Shown here piece by piece: positions 1 through 5,764 of a stretch of DNA of 10,709 nucleotides (within the stretch, counting starts at the first letter, position 1; the number at the start of each line of letters is the position of its first letter). The notes under the pieces were generated by a model. The model made no database searches. It was given only the letters and a program-made list of their open reading frames with translations, and was not told where the DNA came from. The DNA lies in contig JBKJLF010000455.1 of assembly GCA_046597185.1 (NCBI GenBank), positions 1-10,709 on the forward strand, written 5' to 3'. A program made the translations under genes and the position numbers. Source of the stretch: CAMBDR01 sp046597185 (lineage in GTDB: Bacteria; Pseudomonadota; Gammaproteobacteria; Burkholderiales; Burkholderiaceae_D).

Positions 1-1
1 C

Positions 2-292
2 TTGGCTAGCCAGGTCAAATTACGCATCCGCGCCAAAGACGTTAGTCTGGTGCGCAAGCCCGGCCCCATTGGTAGGACTGAACAGGAAACCAGCATCTTA
101 AATACCTTACCCGTCGAAATTACGCAAATCGACGCCGACCGCCCCGGCTCGGTGTTACTGGTATTGCGCAATCCATTGCGGCCAGAAGGCCAATTATTGG
201 CACGCATCAGTGCAAAATCCGCCCACGCAATGAATTTGGCCCTTGGGCAACAAGTACTGGCCCAATTTAAAGGTGTTGCGCTTACCCAATAA
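2..292 (+). CDS. modC: Molybdate ABC transporter ATP-binding protein, C-terminal fragment
   Basis: This is the last ~96 residues of a gene that begins before the window. The segment is a TOBE/Mop-type molybdate-binding domain. It opens with the VKLRIRAKDVSL motif, continues with ETSILNTLPVEI, and ends with LLARISAKSAHAMNLALGQQVLAQFKGVAL, all typical of the ModC C-terminus. In the family, the preceding ~230 residues form the ABC ATPase that drives ModB for molybdate uptake at the inner membrane. The domain binds oxyanion and regulates or stabilises the ATPase dimer. The ATPase part (Walker A, signature, Walker B) lies outside the window and cannot be checked. The TTG near position 2 is an in-frame codon, not a start. 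A related protein with the same domain is possible, but the match to ModC is good. Confidence 0.9.
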   Translation: MASQVKLRIRAKDVSLVRKPGPIGRTEQETSILNTLPVEITQIDADRPGSVLLVLRNPLRPEGQLLARISAKSAHAMNLALGQQVLAQFKGVALTQ

Positions 293-377
293 TTTCCACT
301 TATTACCAGCACAACAACATGTTACGGCCCACAATAACAACGTGGTACGGTAAAAACCCATATCGCCACCTGTAAGC

Positions 378-393
378 TTTGACTTGGGTCAAA
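378..393. promoter_or_regulatory. FNR/DNR-type palindrome
   Basis: TTTGAC-TTGG-GTCAAA is a perfect 16-bp inverted repeat with the TTGAC-N4-GTCAA layout of CRP/FNR-superfamily sites; FNR itself prefers TTGAT-N4-ATCAA, and DNR-like regulators accept GTCAA. Its centre is about 60 bp before the ATG of the degraded methyltransferase gene, suitable for activation from near -40 of a transcript starting around 425. This suggests the gene was once controlled by oxygen or nitric oxide. The regulator is inferred from the motif only. Confidence 0.55.
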
Positions 394-444
394 CGACCAA
401 GCGCATTAAGTAATTTTTCTACTCCGGTATTCTTCGAGGTTTGT

Positions 445-704
445 ATGCATGAGGTTGTGAAAGACTATTATGGTACCCAACTGCAAAGCAGCGCCGATTT
501 ACGCACCACCACATGTTGTGATTTCACCGCCATGAAACAGGCCGCGTGTTTCCGGTTTATGGCAATACCTGGGCCATGTTGCACGACACCCGCATGCGTG
601 AACACTTCCGGTTCATCGGCGACTTTAGCCACCATTTTGGCTTGTTTGATTGTGCTACGCCCCAAGCCAAATCGGCTACAGGTGCAGCGCTAGCTTGTTG
701 TTGA
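445..704 (+). pseudogene. Remnant of an ArsM-like SAM-dependent methyltransferase gene with its middle deleted
   Basis: A start with GAGG five bases upstream opens with MHEVVKDYYG, then LQSSADLRTTTCCD and an A-M pair. This is the N-terminus of the ~350-residue arsenite-methyltransferase-like family (MHEVVxxYYGxxLxxSADLxTxACC). From about 531 the homology moves to another frame and reads ETGRVFPVYGNTWAMLHDTR, HFRFIGDFSHHFGLF and a final CC before TGA at 702-704. That is the extreme C-terminus of the same family. The SAM-binding Rossmann core and the arsenic-binding cysteine region between them, roughly 270 codons by my recollection of the family, are absent. The junction lies near 529-537, where the two ends overlap by a few bases, and the frame changes across it. 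The conserved Cys of FPVCGNT is Tyr here. No functional enzyme can be made. Family assignment is from memory of conserved ends, but two matching ends in the right order make it convincing. Confidence 0.8.
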
Positions 705-732
705 AAAATGCTATTGCTCCCTGATTGGTTAA

Positions 733-780
733 AGCACCAAGCAAAAAAGCCCACCGAAGTGAGCTTTTTCGCTTGGTGCT
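733..780 (-). terminator. Long hairpin terminator of the downstream pilin gene
   Basis: Two 22-base arms (733-754 and 759-780) surround a four-base loop that reads UUCG on the minus strand. Read on the minus strand the stem pairs along its full length, with only two G-U wobbles. On the plus strand the same two positions are A-C and C-A mismatches. The inner part ends in a run of six U on the minus strand. It begins 7 bases after the stop of the pilin gene at 788-1231. It may weakly stop plus-strand transcripts as well. Confidence 0.8.
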
Positions 781-787
781 TTGTTAA

Positions 788-1231
788 TTAGCAAATAGTT
801 GCAGTTACGCAAGTACCGGTTTTAGCCCAAGTTACTTTACCATTAGCCAAAGTACCAGTCAGGATGTAAGTTTCACCAGACAAACCGTTGCTTGGTGTGG
901 CAGCAGAACCGATTGCAGTAGCAGTAATCAGGCCAACATTCGTGCTAGTATTTGTGGTAGCAACACTGGCGACATTACCAGAGGCAACCGCGATATTTGC
1001 GGGAATATTATTCGAACCACCAATACAGTTGGTCATCACGTTTTGGTCTTGTGCACAAATTTCCACTGCGATTTTGGCAGAGGCAGTTGACAAAACTACT
1101 TCAGAGAACTTCGCTTTTTTGGTGTAAGTTTGATATGCTGGCAATGCAACCGCAGCCAAAATACCGATAATTGCAACGACGATCATTAATTCGATCAGGG
1201 TAAAGCCTTGTTGAGCGCGAATGAATTTCAT
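788..1231 (-). CDS. Type IV pilin (PilA-like), second tandem copy
   Basis: This is a major-pilin-type protein of 147 residues. A short basic leader MKFIRAQQG would be cut by prepilin peptidase (PilD) after Gly9. The mature protein begins FTLIE, with Glu5, and continues with the hydrophobic helix LMIVVAIIGILAAVALPAY that anchors the subunit and packs the pilus core. Four cysteines (59, 69, 141, 147) could form two disulfides, with the last residue itself a Cys. It is 137/147 identical to the copy at 1418-1861. The differences are at residues 3, 4, 6, 48, 54, 65, 101, 107, 128 and 130, mostly conservative. An AAGGA sits about 8 bases before the ATG. Unlike the first copy it has no sigma-54 site. 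It is separated from that copy by a hairpin terminator and an array of 7-bp repeats, so it may be silent, differently regulated, or expressed by read-through. Confidence 0.93.
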   Translation of the reverse strand: MKFIRAQQGFTLIELMIVVAIIGILAAVALPAYQTYTKKAKFSEVVLSTASAKIAVEICAQDQNVMTNCIGGSNNIPANIAVASGNVASVATTNTSTNVGLITATAIGSAATPSNGLSGETYILTGTLANGKVTWAKTGTCVTATIC

Positions 1232-1279
1232 TTTAATTTCCTTTTTTATGGGGTGGTGGTTAAGGGGGACTGCTTAGTA

Positions 1280-1339
1280 CTTGATGCTTGATGCTTGATG
1301 CTTGATGCTTGATGCTTGATGCTTGATGCTTGATGCTTG
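1280..1339. repeat. 7-bp tandem repeat array between the two pilin genes
   Basis: The unit CTTGATG (CATCAAG on the minus strand) is repeated eight times without a mismatch at 1280-1335. A partial CTTG follows at 1336-1339, and a degenerate copy (CTTAGTA) lies at 1273-1279. The array begins 49 bases upstream of the second pilin's ATG, on the 5' side of that gene, and lies downstream of the first pilin's terminator. It is outside both reading frames. A unit this short and perfect is prone to slippage, so copy number may vary between isolates and change leader length or promoter spacing. Confidence 0.97.
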
Positions 1340-1365
1340 CCTTACTTTAATGTTATTTACTTCTT

Positions 1366-1399
1366 CAGCGAAAGCCCACCAAAAAGTGAACTTTCGCTG
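1366..1399 (-). terminator. Hairpin terminator of the upstream pilin gene
   Basis: Arms at 1366-1379 and 1386-1399 pair over 14 bp around a six-base loop. On the minus strand there are two G-U wobbles; on the plus strand the same positions are C-A mismatches. The core GCCCACC...GTGA...CTTTCGCT resembles the hairpin at 733-780, so gene and terminator appear to have been duplicated together. The U-run after the stem is poor, so some read-through into the second pilin is possible. Confidence 0.65.
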
Positions 1400-1417
1400 T
1401 TTCAAACAAGTCAGGAA

Positions 1418-1861
1418 TTAGCAAATAGTTGCAGTTACGCAAGTACCGGTTTTAGCCCAAGTCACTTTACCACTAGCAAAAGTACCAGTCAAGATGTAAG
1501 TTTCACCAGACAAACCGTTGCTTGGTGTGGCAGCAGAACCGACTGCAGTAGCAGTAATCACGCCAACATTCGTGCTAGTATTTGTGGTAGCAACACTGGC
1601 GACATTACCAGAGGCAACCGCGATATTTGCGGGAATATTATTCGAACCACCGATGCAGTTGGTCATTTCATTTTGGTCTTGAGCACAAATTTCAACTGCA
1701 ACTTTCGCAGAAGCAGTTGCCAATACTACTTCAGAAAACTTGGCTTTCTTGGTGTAAGTCTGATACGCAGGTAAAGCAACCGCTGCCAAAATACCAATAA
1801 TCGCTACAACGATCATCAATTCAATTAAGGTAAAACCTTGTTGGATGCGTGTGGATTTCAT
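1418..1861 (-). CDS. pilA: Type IV pilin (PilA-like), first tandem copy with sigma-54 promoter
   Basis: This is a 147-residue prepilin. Leader MKSTRIQQG ends at Gly9, and mature residues FTLIE carry the Glu5 needed for assembly and N-methylation. A hydrophobic helix reaches about residue 30, followed by a Thr/Ala/Ser/Val-rich globular domain with Cys59, Cys69, Cys141 and Cys147. It would be the main subunit of the type IVa pilus used for attachment, twitching and DNA uptake. The start at 1861 is chosen because GGAG lies 7 bases before it and the leader has normal length. The same frame stays open up to 1924, but those extra codons include the -12 element of the promoter and cannot be translated from that transcript. 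A canonical sigma-54 site upstream makes this copy the better candidate for the expressed major pilin. No assembly genes (pilB, pilC, pilD) are present in the window. Confidence 0.95.
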   Translation of the reverse strand: MKSTRIQQGFTLIELMIVVAIIGILAAVALPAYQTYTKKAKFSEVVLATASAKVAVEICAQDQNEMTNCIGGSNNIPANIAVASGNVASVATTNTSTNVGVITATAVGSAATPSNGLSGETYILTGTFASGKVTWAKTGTCVTATIC

Positions 1862-1919
1862 TTTAGTTCTCCAGTAAGTTAAAAGTAAGGGTGAAAATTT
1901 TTTGCGACATCTACTCCTT

Positions 1920-1935
1920 AGCAATTGCTGTGCCA
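1920..1935 (-). promoter_or_regulatory. Sigma-54 promoter of the first pilin
   Basis: The minus strand reads TGGCAC-AGCAA-TTGCT, an exact fit to the -24/-12 consensus TGGCAC-N5-TTGCW. Transcription should begin near 1909, giving a leader of about 48 bases before the ATG at 1861. In Pseudomonas and relatives pilA is transcribed by RpoN with the PilS/PilR two-component system, and the same is inferred here. Confidence 0.9.
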
Positions 1936-1978
1936 GCTTGAAATAAGGACTTCATCGCGCCATTTATCGAATCCGTTG

Positions 1979-2064
1979 CCCATTTTTGTCACTTCAACGC
2001 AAAAACGATTGCCAAAATTTGTCACTATAAAATAGTGCCCGCTGGCAGCGGCAAATTTTGTCAC
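1979..2064 (-). promoter_or_regulatory. Three upstream GTGACA repeats, candidate PilR enhancer sites
   Basis: Three direct copies of a 14-15-base motif ending in TTTGTCAC on the plus strand lie at 1979-1992, 2011-2025 and 2051-2064. The best two read GCCAAAATTTGTCAC and GCAAATTTTGTCAC. They sit about 80, 113 and 152 bases before the predicted sigma-54 start, the usual range for an enhancer-binding protein. The TGTC core is the motif reported for PilR of Pseudomonas aeruginosa. The last copy lies directly after the FHA gene's stop codon. The repeats are plain to see; PilR binding is inferred. Confidence 0.6.
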
Positions 2065-2065
2065 A

Positions 2066-2659
2066 TCATTCTTTGCGCCAGGCAAAACCCATTTGCGTAC
2101 CCGCAACCACCAGCACATCACCGTCTTGCAAAGCTTGGGCCTCATTGCCAATGCTGATGCCATTAATGGTAGGGGCTTCATCGCCTTCAACATGGGTCAG
2201 GTAATAACCATCGGCACGTTGTGCAATCACCGCCACTTGCGAACCAGGGCGGCCTATCGTGGTCAGGGCCTTGGTAATGGCCAATTGTTTGCCCGCATTG
2301 ACACCCGTTAAAATTTTGATGCAGACCGCACCGATCGGCAAAGCAACTGGCACCTTCTTTACTGCCTGCGGTTTTTCCGCCAAAAACTGGATCTTATATT
2401 TGGCAATGTCCAGCACATCCTTATCTTGCAAAAAATGTTTTTTAATCGCTTGCCCATTCACCATGGTGCCATTGGTGCTATTTAAATCTTCAATCAACAC
2501 ATCTTGCCCATGCAAGGTAATGAGTGCATGCTCACCGCTGACATTCCGATTTTCGATCATCAGATCATTATGGGGATGCCGACCAATCCGCGTGGCGTCC
2601 TTGGTCAGCACCATTTCTTGCAGCACTTCGCCATTTAACGACAAAATAATTTTTGCCAT
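2066..2659 (-). CDS. Twin FHA-domain protein
   Basis: This 197-residue soluble protein has no signal peptide or membrane segment. Residues 1-95 form a classic FHA domain, which binds phosphothreonine peptides. It has IGRHPHNDL (Gly26, Arg27, Asn31), VSGEHALI (Ser41, His44) and LNSTNGTMVNG (60-69), so the phosphate-binding residues are intact. Residues 105-197 look like a second FHA fold (TIGRPG at 134-139, INGISI at 165-170, DGD at 179-181), but the Ser/His pair is missing and it probably does not bind phosphopeptides. The start at 2659 is preferred because GGAG lies 6 bases before it. The frame stays open to 2749, but that longer start lies inside the sucCD terminator. It follows sucD but is separated from it by that terminator, and it ends next to the pilin control region. 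Its partner kinase and function are unknown. Confidence 0.85.
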   Translation of the reverse strand: MAKIILSLNGEVLQEMVLTKDATRIGRHPHNDLMIENRNVSGEHALITLHGQDVLIEDLNSTNGTMVNGQAIKKHFLQDKDVLDIAKYKIQFLAEKPQAVKKVPVALPIGAVCIKILTGVNAGKQLAITKALTTIGRPGSQVAVIAQRADGYYLTHVEGDEAPTINGISIGNEAQALQDGDVLVVAGTQMGFAWRKE

Positions 2660-2728
2660 TCCAATCTCCATCTTGCAAAATCCATTGTGTCCACGGCCAG
2701 CGCCCTTATTTTTGACGCTTCCTGCCAA

Positions 2729-2750
2729 AATGGGGGCCGTAGCCCCCATT
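2729..2750 (-). terminator. Terminator after sucCD
   Basis: A perfect 9-bp stem (2729-2737 with 2742-2750), including five G-C pairs in a row, closes a UACG tetraloop on the minus strand and runs into UUUU. It begins 32 bases after the sucD stop, as expected for the end of the sucCD transcript. Confidence 0.85.
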
Positions 2751-2782
2751 ATTTGCTCATCCTGCCCGGCTCGACGAGACGC

Positions 2783-3664
2783 TTATAAAGCGGCTTTCAA
2801 CAAGCGTGCCATTTCAGACGGGTTTTTCGTGGTCGTGATGCCGCAAGCTGCCATGATTTCCAACTTGGCTTCGGCCGTATCGGCCCCGCCTGAAATCAAG
2901 GCACCCGCATGACCCATGCGCTTACCCGGTGGCGCAGTCACGCCCGCAATAAAGCAAATAACCGGTTTCTTCATATTGTCACGTATCCAATACGCCGCAT
3001 TGGCTTCGTCCGGGCCACCAATTTCACCTATCATGATCACGGCATCGGTATCCGGATCATCATTAAAGGCTTTCATGATGTCGATATGCTTCAAGCCATT
3101 GATTGGGTCGCCGCCAATACCTACCGCGCTGGATTGCCCCAAACCCAGTGCGGTCAGTTGCCCCACCGCTTCATAGGTCAGCGTGCCCGAGCGCGATACC
3201 ACGCCAATCCGGCCCTTTTTATGAATATGACCCGGCATGATGCCTATCTTGATTTCATCCGGCGTAATCAAACCGGGGCAATTTGGCCCCAGCAACAGCG
3301 TTTTGCTACTGGCTTTGACCATGCGATCCTTCAGTGCCATCATGTCGCGCACAGGAATGCCTTCGGTGATGCAAATGGCCAAATCAAGCTCTGCTTCCAC
3401 CGCTTCCCAAATGGCGGCGGCGGCCCCCGGCGGCGGCACATAAATCACCGAAACCGATGCCCCGGTCGCGGCCTTGGCCTCGTTCACATTGGCGAAAATG
3501 GGAATGCCTTCAAAATCTTCACCCGCTTTTTTCGGATTCACGCCAGCGACAAAGCAATTTTTACCATTCGCGTAATCGCGACACATACGGGTATGAAATT
3601 GACCGGTTTTACCGGTAATGCCCTGGGTGATGACTTTGGTATCTTTATTAATCAGAATTGACAT
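2783..3664 (-). CDS. sucD: Succinyl-CoA synthetase (ADP-forming) alpha subunit
   Basis: This 293-residue protein is full length for the family. With SucC it converts succinyl-CoA, phosphate and ADP to succinate, CoA and ATP in the TCA cycle, in the cytoplasm. The N-terminal CoA-binding domain starts MSILINKDTKVITQGITGK and is followed by GVNPKKAG. LLGPNCPG lies near 124, SRSGTLTYE and GIGGDPINGL are in the middle, and the phosphorylated histidine is His252 in GHAGALISGG. No key residue is missing. AAGGA lies 6 bases before the ATG. It follows sucC with a 38-base gap, so the two are co-transcribed, and a strong terminator follows. Confidence 0.99.
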   Translation of the reverse strand: MSILINKDTKVITQGITGKTGQFHTRMCRDYANGKNCFVAGVNPKKAGEDFEGIPIFANVNEAKAATGASVSVIYVPPPGAAAAIWEAVEAELDLAICITEGIPVRDMMALKDRMVKASSKTLLLGPNCPGLITPDEIKIGIMPGHIHKKGRIGVVSRSGTLTYEAVGQLTALGLGQSSAVGIGGDPINGLKHIDIMKAFNDDPDTDAVIMIGEIGGPDEANAAYWIRDNMKKPVICFIAGVTAPPGKRMGHAGALISGGADTAEAKLEIMAACGITTTKNPSEMARLLKAAL

Positions 3665-3702
3665 AGTGCTTCCTTAAATATTTCAGTGGACGCCGCGCGC
3701 CA

Positions 3703-4887
3703 TTATTGACCATTTTGACCATTTTGACCGTTAGCAGCAGCGACCACGCTCTTGGCTGCCTGTTCCATGGTATCGGCTGCAATAATCGGCAAACCCGATT
3801 CGGCCAACATTTTCTTGCCCAGATCTTCGTTGGTGCCCTTCATGCGCACTACCAGCGGCACTTTCAACGATACTGCCTTGGATGCCGTGATGACGCCTTC
3901 GGCAATCACGTCGCAACGCATGATGCCACCGAAAATATTCACCAGAATGGCTTTCAAACCGGGGTTTTTCAACATGATCTTGAACGCTTCCGTGACTTTT
4001 TCGGCGGTCGCGCCGCCCCCCACATCCAAAAAGTTGGCAGGTTCGCCTCCGAACAATTTAATGGTATCCATGGTCGCCATGGCCAAACCCGCACCATTGA
4101 CCAGGCAACCGATATTGCCATCAAGCGAAATGTAAGCCAAATCAAATTTGGAGGCTTCGACTTCGGCCGGATCTTCTTCATCCAAATCGCGATAAGCCAC
4201 GATCTCGGGCTGACGATACAGCGCGTTGGAATCGAAATTGAATTTGGCATCGAGCGCGATGACTTTGCCCTCGCCGGTTAAAATCAGCGGATTAATTTCT
4301 GCCAGCGAGGCATCGGTTTCCCAAAATGCCTTGTAGAGATTTTTTAGCAGGTTGCGCGCGTCAAGCAGTGAAGCGGCAGGTACGCCGATTTTGGTAGCGA
4401 TATCATCAGCCTGCTCGTCCAGCAAACCGGCGGCAGGGTCAATCGCTACGGTGTGGATTAATTCCGGGCGGCTATGCGCGACTTCTTCGATATCCATGCC
4501 GCCTTCGCTGGAAGCCATCAGCACCACGCGCTGGCTGATGCGATCTGTCACCATACTCACGTACAGTTCTTTTTTGATATCCGCGCCCTCTTCAATCAAC
4601 AAACGCCGCACTTTTTGGCCTGTCGCACCCGTTTGATGGGTCACCAATTGCATGCCCATAATTTGATTTGCATACTCTTTAACTTGATCCAGTGACTTGG
4701 CCACTTTCACGCCGCCGCCTTTACCGCGACCACCTGCATGAATTTGCGCCTTGACGACCCAAACCGGGCCACCCAAGGTTTCTGCTGCCTTAATGGCATC
4801 CTCTACCGAAAAACAAGCAATGCCGCGCGGAACGGTCACGCCAAATTTACGGAGAATTTCTTTGCCTTGATACTCATGGATTTTCAT
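3703..4887 (-). CDS. sucC: Succinyl-CoA synthetase beta subunit
   Basis: This 394-residue subunit carries the nucleotide-binding ATP-grasp fold (residues ~1-230) and a C-terminal CoA-ligase domain. Visible motifs are MKIHEYQGKEILRKFGV at the start, Lys46 and GGRGKGGGVK (52-61) of the ATP site, LAEINPLI with metal-binding residues near 200, FLDVGGGA and NIFGGIMRCDVIAEG. The start has AAGGGA 8 bases upstream. The protein runs a few residues past the usual ~388 because it ends in a triple Asn-Gly-Gln repeat, encoded by three near-identical 9-base units at 3706-3731. This looks like a slippage expansion at a tolerant C-terminus. It lies 66 bases downstream of the DUF2889 gene and may be read from there or from a promoter in that gap. 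Confidence 0.99.
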   Translation of the reverse strand: MKIHEYQGKEILRKFGVTVPRGIACFSVEDAIKAAETLGGPVWVVKAQIHAGGRGKGGGVKVAKSLDQVKEYANQIMGMQLVTHQTGATGQKVRRLLIEEGADIKKELYVSMVTDRISQRVVLMASSEGGMDIEEVAHSRPELIHTVAIDPAAGLLDEQADDIATKIGVPAASLLDARNLLKNLYKAFWETDASLAEINPLILTGEGKVIALDAKFNFDSNALYRQPEIVAYRDLDEEDPAEVEASKFDLAYISLDGNIGCLVNGAGLAMATMDTIKLFGGEPANFLDVGGGATAEKVTEAFKIMLKNPGLKAILVNIFGGIMRCDVIAEGVITASKAVSLKVPLVVRMKGTNEDLGKKMLAESGLPIIAADTMEQAAKSVVAAANGQNGQNGQ

Positions 4888-4953
4888 GCGAGCTTCCCTT
4901 CAGATACTTGGAATAAAAAAACCAACCGATATACCATCAACATAATGTTAATA

Positions 4954-5526
4954 TCATCTCGGACCAGGCCCGGTGGGCGGAACCGCCCAGCGCGGGTAGT
5001 ATTGTGCGACTGCCGGGCCATCGGCACGCATCGAATAACAGCGATCAATTTGAAATGGTCGGGCAGTGTCTTTTTCACCTTCCATGCGCAGATTGCTTAC
5101 TTCGCCCGCAAGCGCCTGAATTGCCGCAGTTGGCAAAACTTGCGCCAATTCGGTTAAATGGGTACAACCCGAGACGCCTCCCAAGCGTTGCATCAATTGG
5201 AAGCGAAACCCCTGCACCAGCGACAAACCCACCATGCGTTGATAGTCGGGCGTTACCGCCTGACAAAATCCCGGATAGGGAACCCGATCCGAAACCGCCT
5301 GCGCTGCCACAATTTGCATCCGGGTATCGATGGTAATGCGCAGCCATAAGTCATGCCAAGGCTCGCCCGCAAGACGTATCCCCGCCTTCAATTCCACATC
5401 GCGCGTTTTGATATCCGTGATATGGGCGTCCAAATCCCAAAGACCATCATCACGCGTATAAGCTTCAACGGTGATGGTACGGGTATGCTTCAATACCCGA
5501 GGCGAAGTAGGTGGTGAAAGTGACAT
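4954..5526 (-). CDS. DUF2889 family protein
   Basis: This is a 190-residue protein of unknown function. The N-terminal pattern KHTRTITVEAYTRDDGLWDLDAHITDIKT, followed by GEPWHDLWLRITID, is typical of DUF2889, found across Betaproteobacteria beside recX or sucC. It has no signal peptide or membrane helix. The start at 5526 is chosen because homologues begin just before the RTI segment. An upstream in-frame ATG at 5589 would add 21 unlike residues, and neither start has a strong ribosome site. The C-terminus is Pro/Gly-rich (VPPTGPGPR). The domain is the only clue to its role. Co-transcription with sucCD is possible. Confidence 0.85.
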   Translation of the reverse strand: MSLSPPTSPRVLKHTRTITVEAYTRDDGLWDLDAHITDIKTRDVELKAGIRLAGEPWHDLWLRITIDTRMQIVAAQAVSDRVPYPGFCQAVTPDYQRMVGLSLVQGFRFQLMQRLGGVSGCTHLTELAQVLPTAAIQALAGEVSNLRMEGEKDTARPFQIDRCYSMRADGPAVAQYYPRWAVPPTGPGPR

Positions 5527-5620
5527 GGGTTCGAATCTCTGTGACAACAAGCCAAACGGCAGCACAATAATATGGTTGCAGTCTAACACAGCGCCGGATT
5601 CATTTAACGGACGGCCTCCT

Positions 5621-5640
5621 CTATTTGCCCGAACAAATAG
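5621..5640. other. Small perfect inverted repeat in the recX-DUF2889 spacer
   Basis: CTATTTG and CAAATAG at 5621-5627 and 5634-5640 flank a six-base spacer. It lies about 95 bases upstream of the preferred DUF2889 start and could be an operator or weak hairpin. A possible minus-strand promoter lies nearby, with TTGAAA at 5669-5674, 16 bases, then TAAAAA at 5647-5652. Both are weak calls. Confidence 0.3.
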
Positions 5641-5710
5641 CGAAAATTTTTATTTGACAACGAAAATATTTCAAACTTATTACGTAAAATAAGGATTCAA
5701 CAAACAAAAT

Positions 5711-5727
5711 AACGACACTACTTCGTT
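5711..5727 (-). terminator. Possible weak terminator after recX
   Basis: AACGA and TCGTT (5711-5715, 5723-5727) can pair around a seven-base loop. They are flanked by A/T-rich sequence that extends the stem imperfectly and supplies T's on the minus strand. It lies about 40 bases after the recX stop. The short stem makes this uncertain. Confidence 0.3.
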
Positions 5728-5764
5728 TTATTTACATGCACGCAAGGCCACGCCAATCATCTCA

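Noticed and set aside
379..693. A 104-codon plus-strand frame as a real protein
   Set aside because: It begins inside the FNR-like palindrome and crosses the deletion junction in the wrong frame; only codons from 445 to about 534 match a known family.
1280..1339. Repeat array as a CRISPR
   Set aside because: The units are 7 bases and touch each other with no spacers.
1862..1924. Longer N-terminus for the first pilin
   Set aside because: The extra codons include the -12 element and lie partly upstream of the predicted start of transcription, and pilin leaders are short.
1918..2193. Minus-strand frame of 91 codons overlapping the FHA gene
   Set aside because: It overlaps the FHA gene in another frame and contains the enhancer repeats and the promoter; it resembles no protein.
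2660..2749. Longer N-terminus for the FHA protein
   Set aside because: It would start inside the sucCD terminator hairpin, and the fold begins right after the ATG at 2659, which has a good ribosome site.
2909..3661. 250-codon plus-strand frame opposite sucD
   Set aside because: It is the antisense shadow of a highly conserved gene; composition is His/Arg-rich and matches no family.
4970..4990. TGGGCGG-AA-CCGCCCA as a terminator
   Set aside because: It lies inside the DUF2889 coding end, has almost no loop and no U-run.
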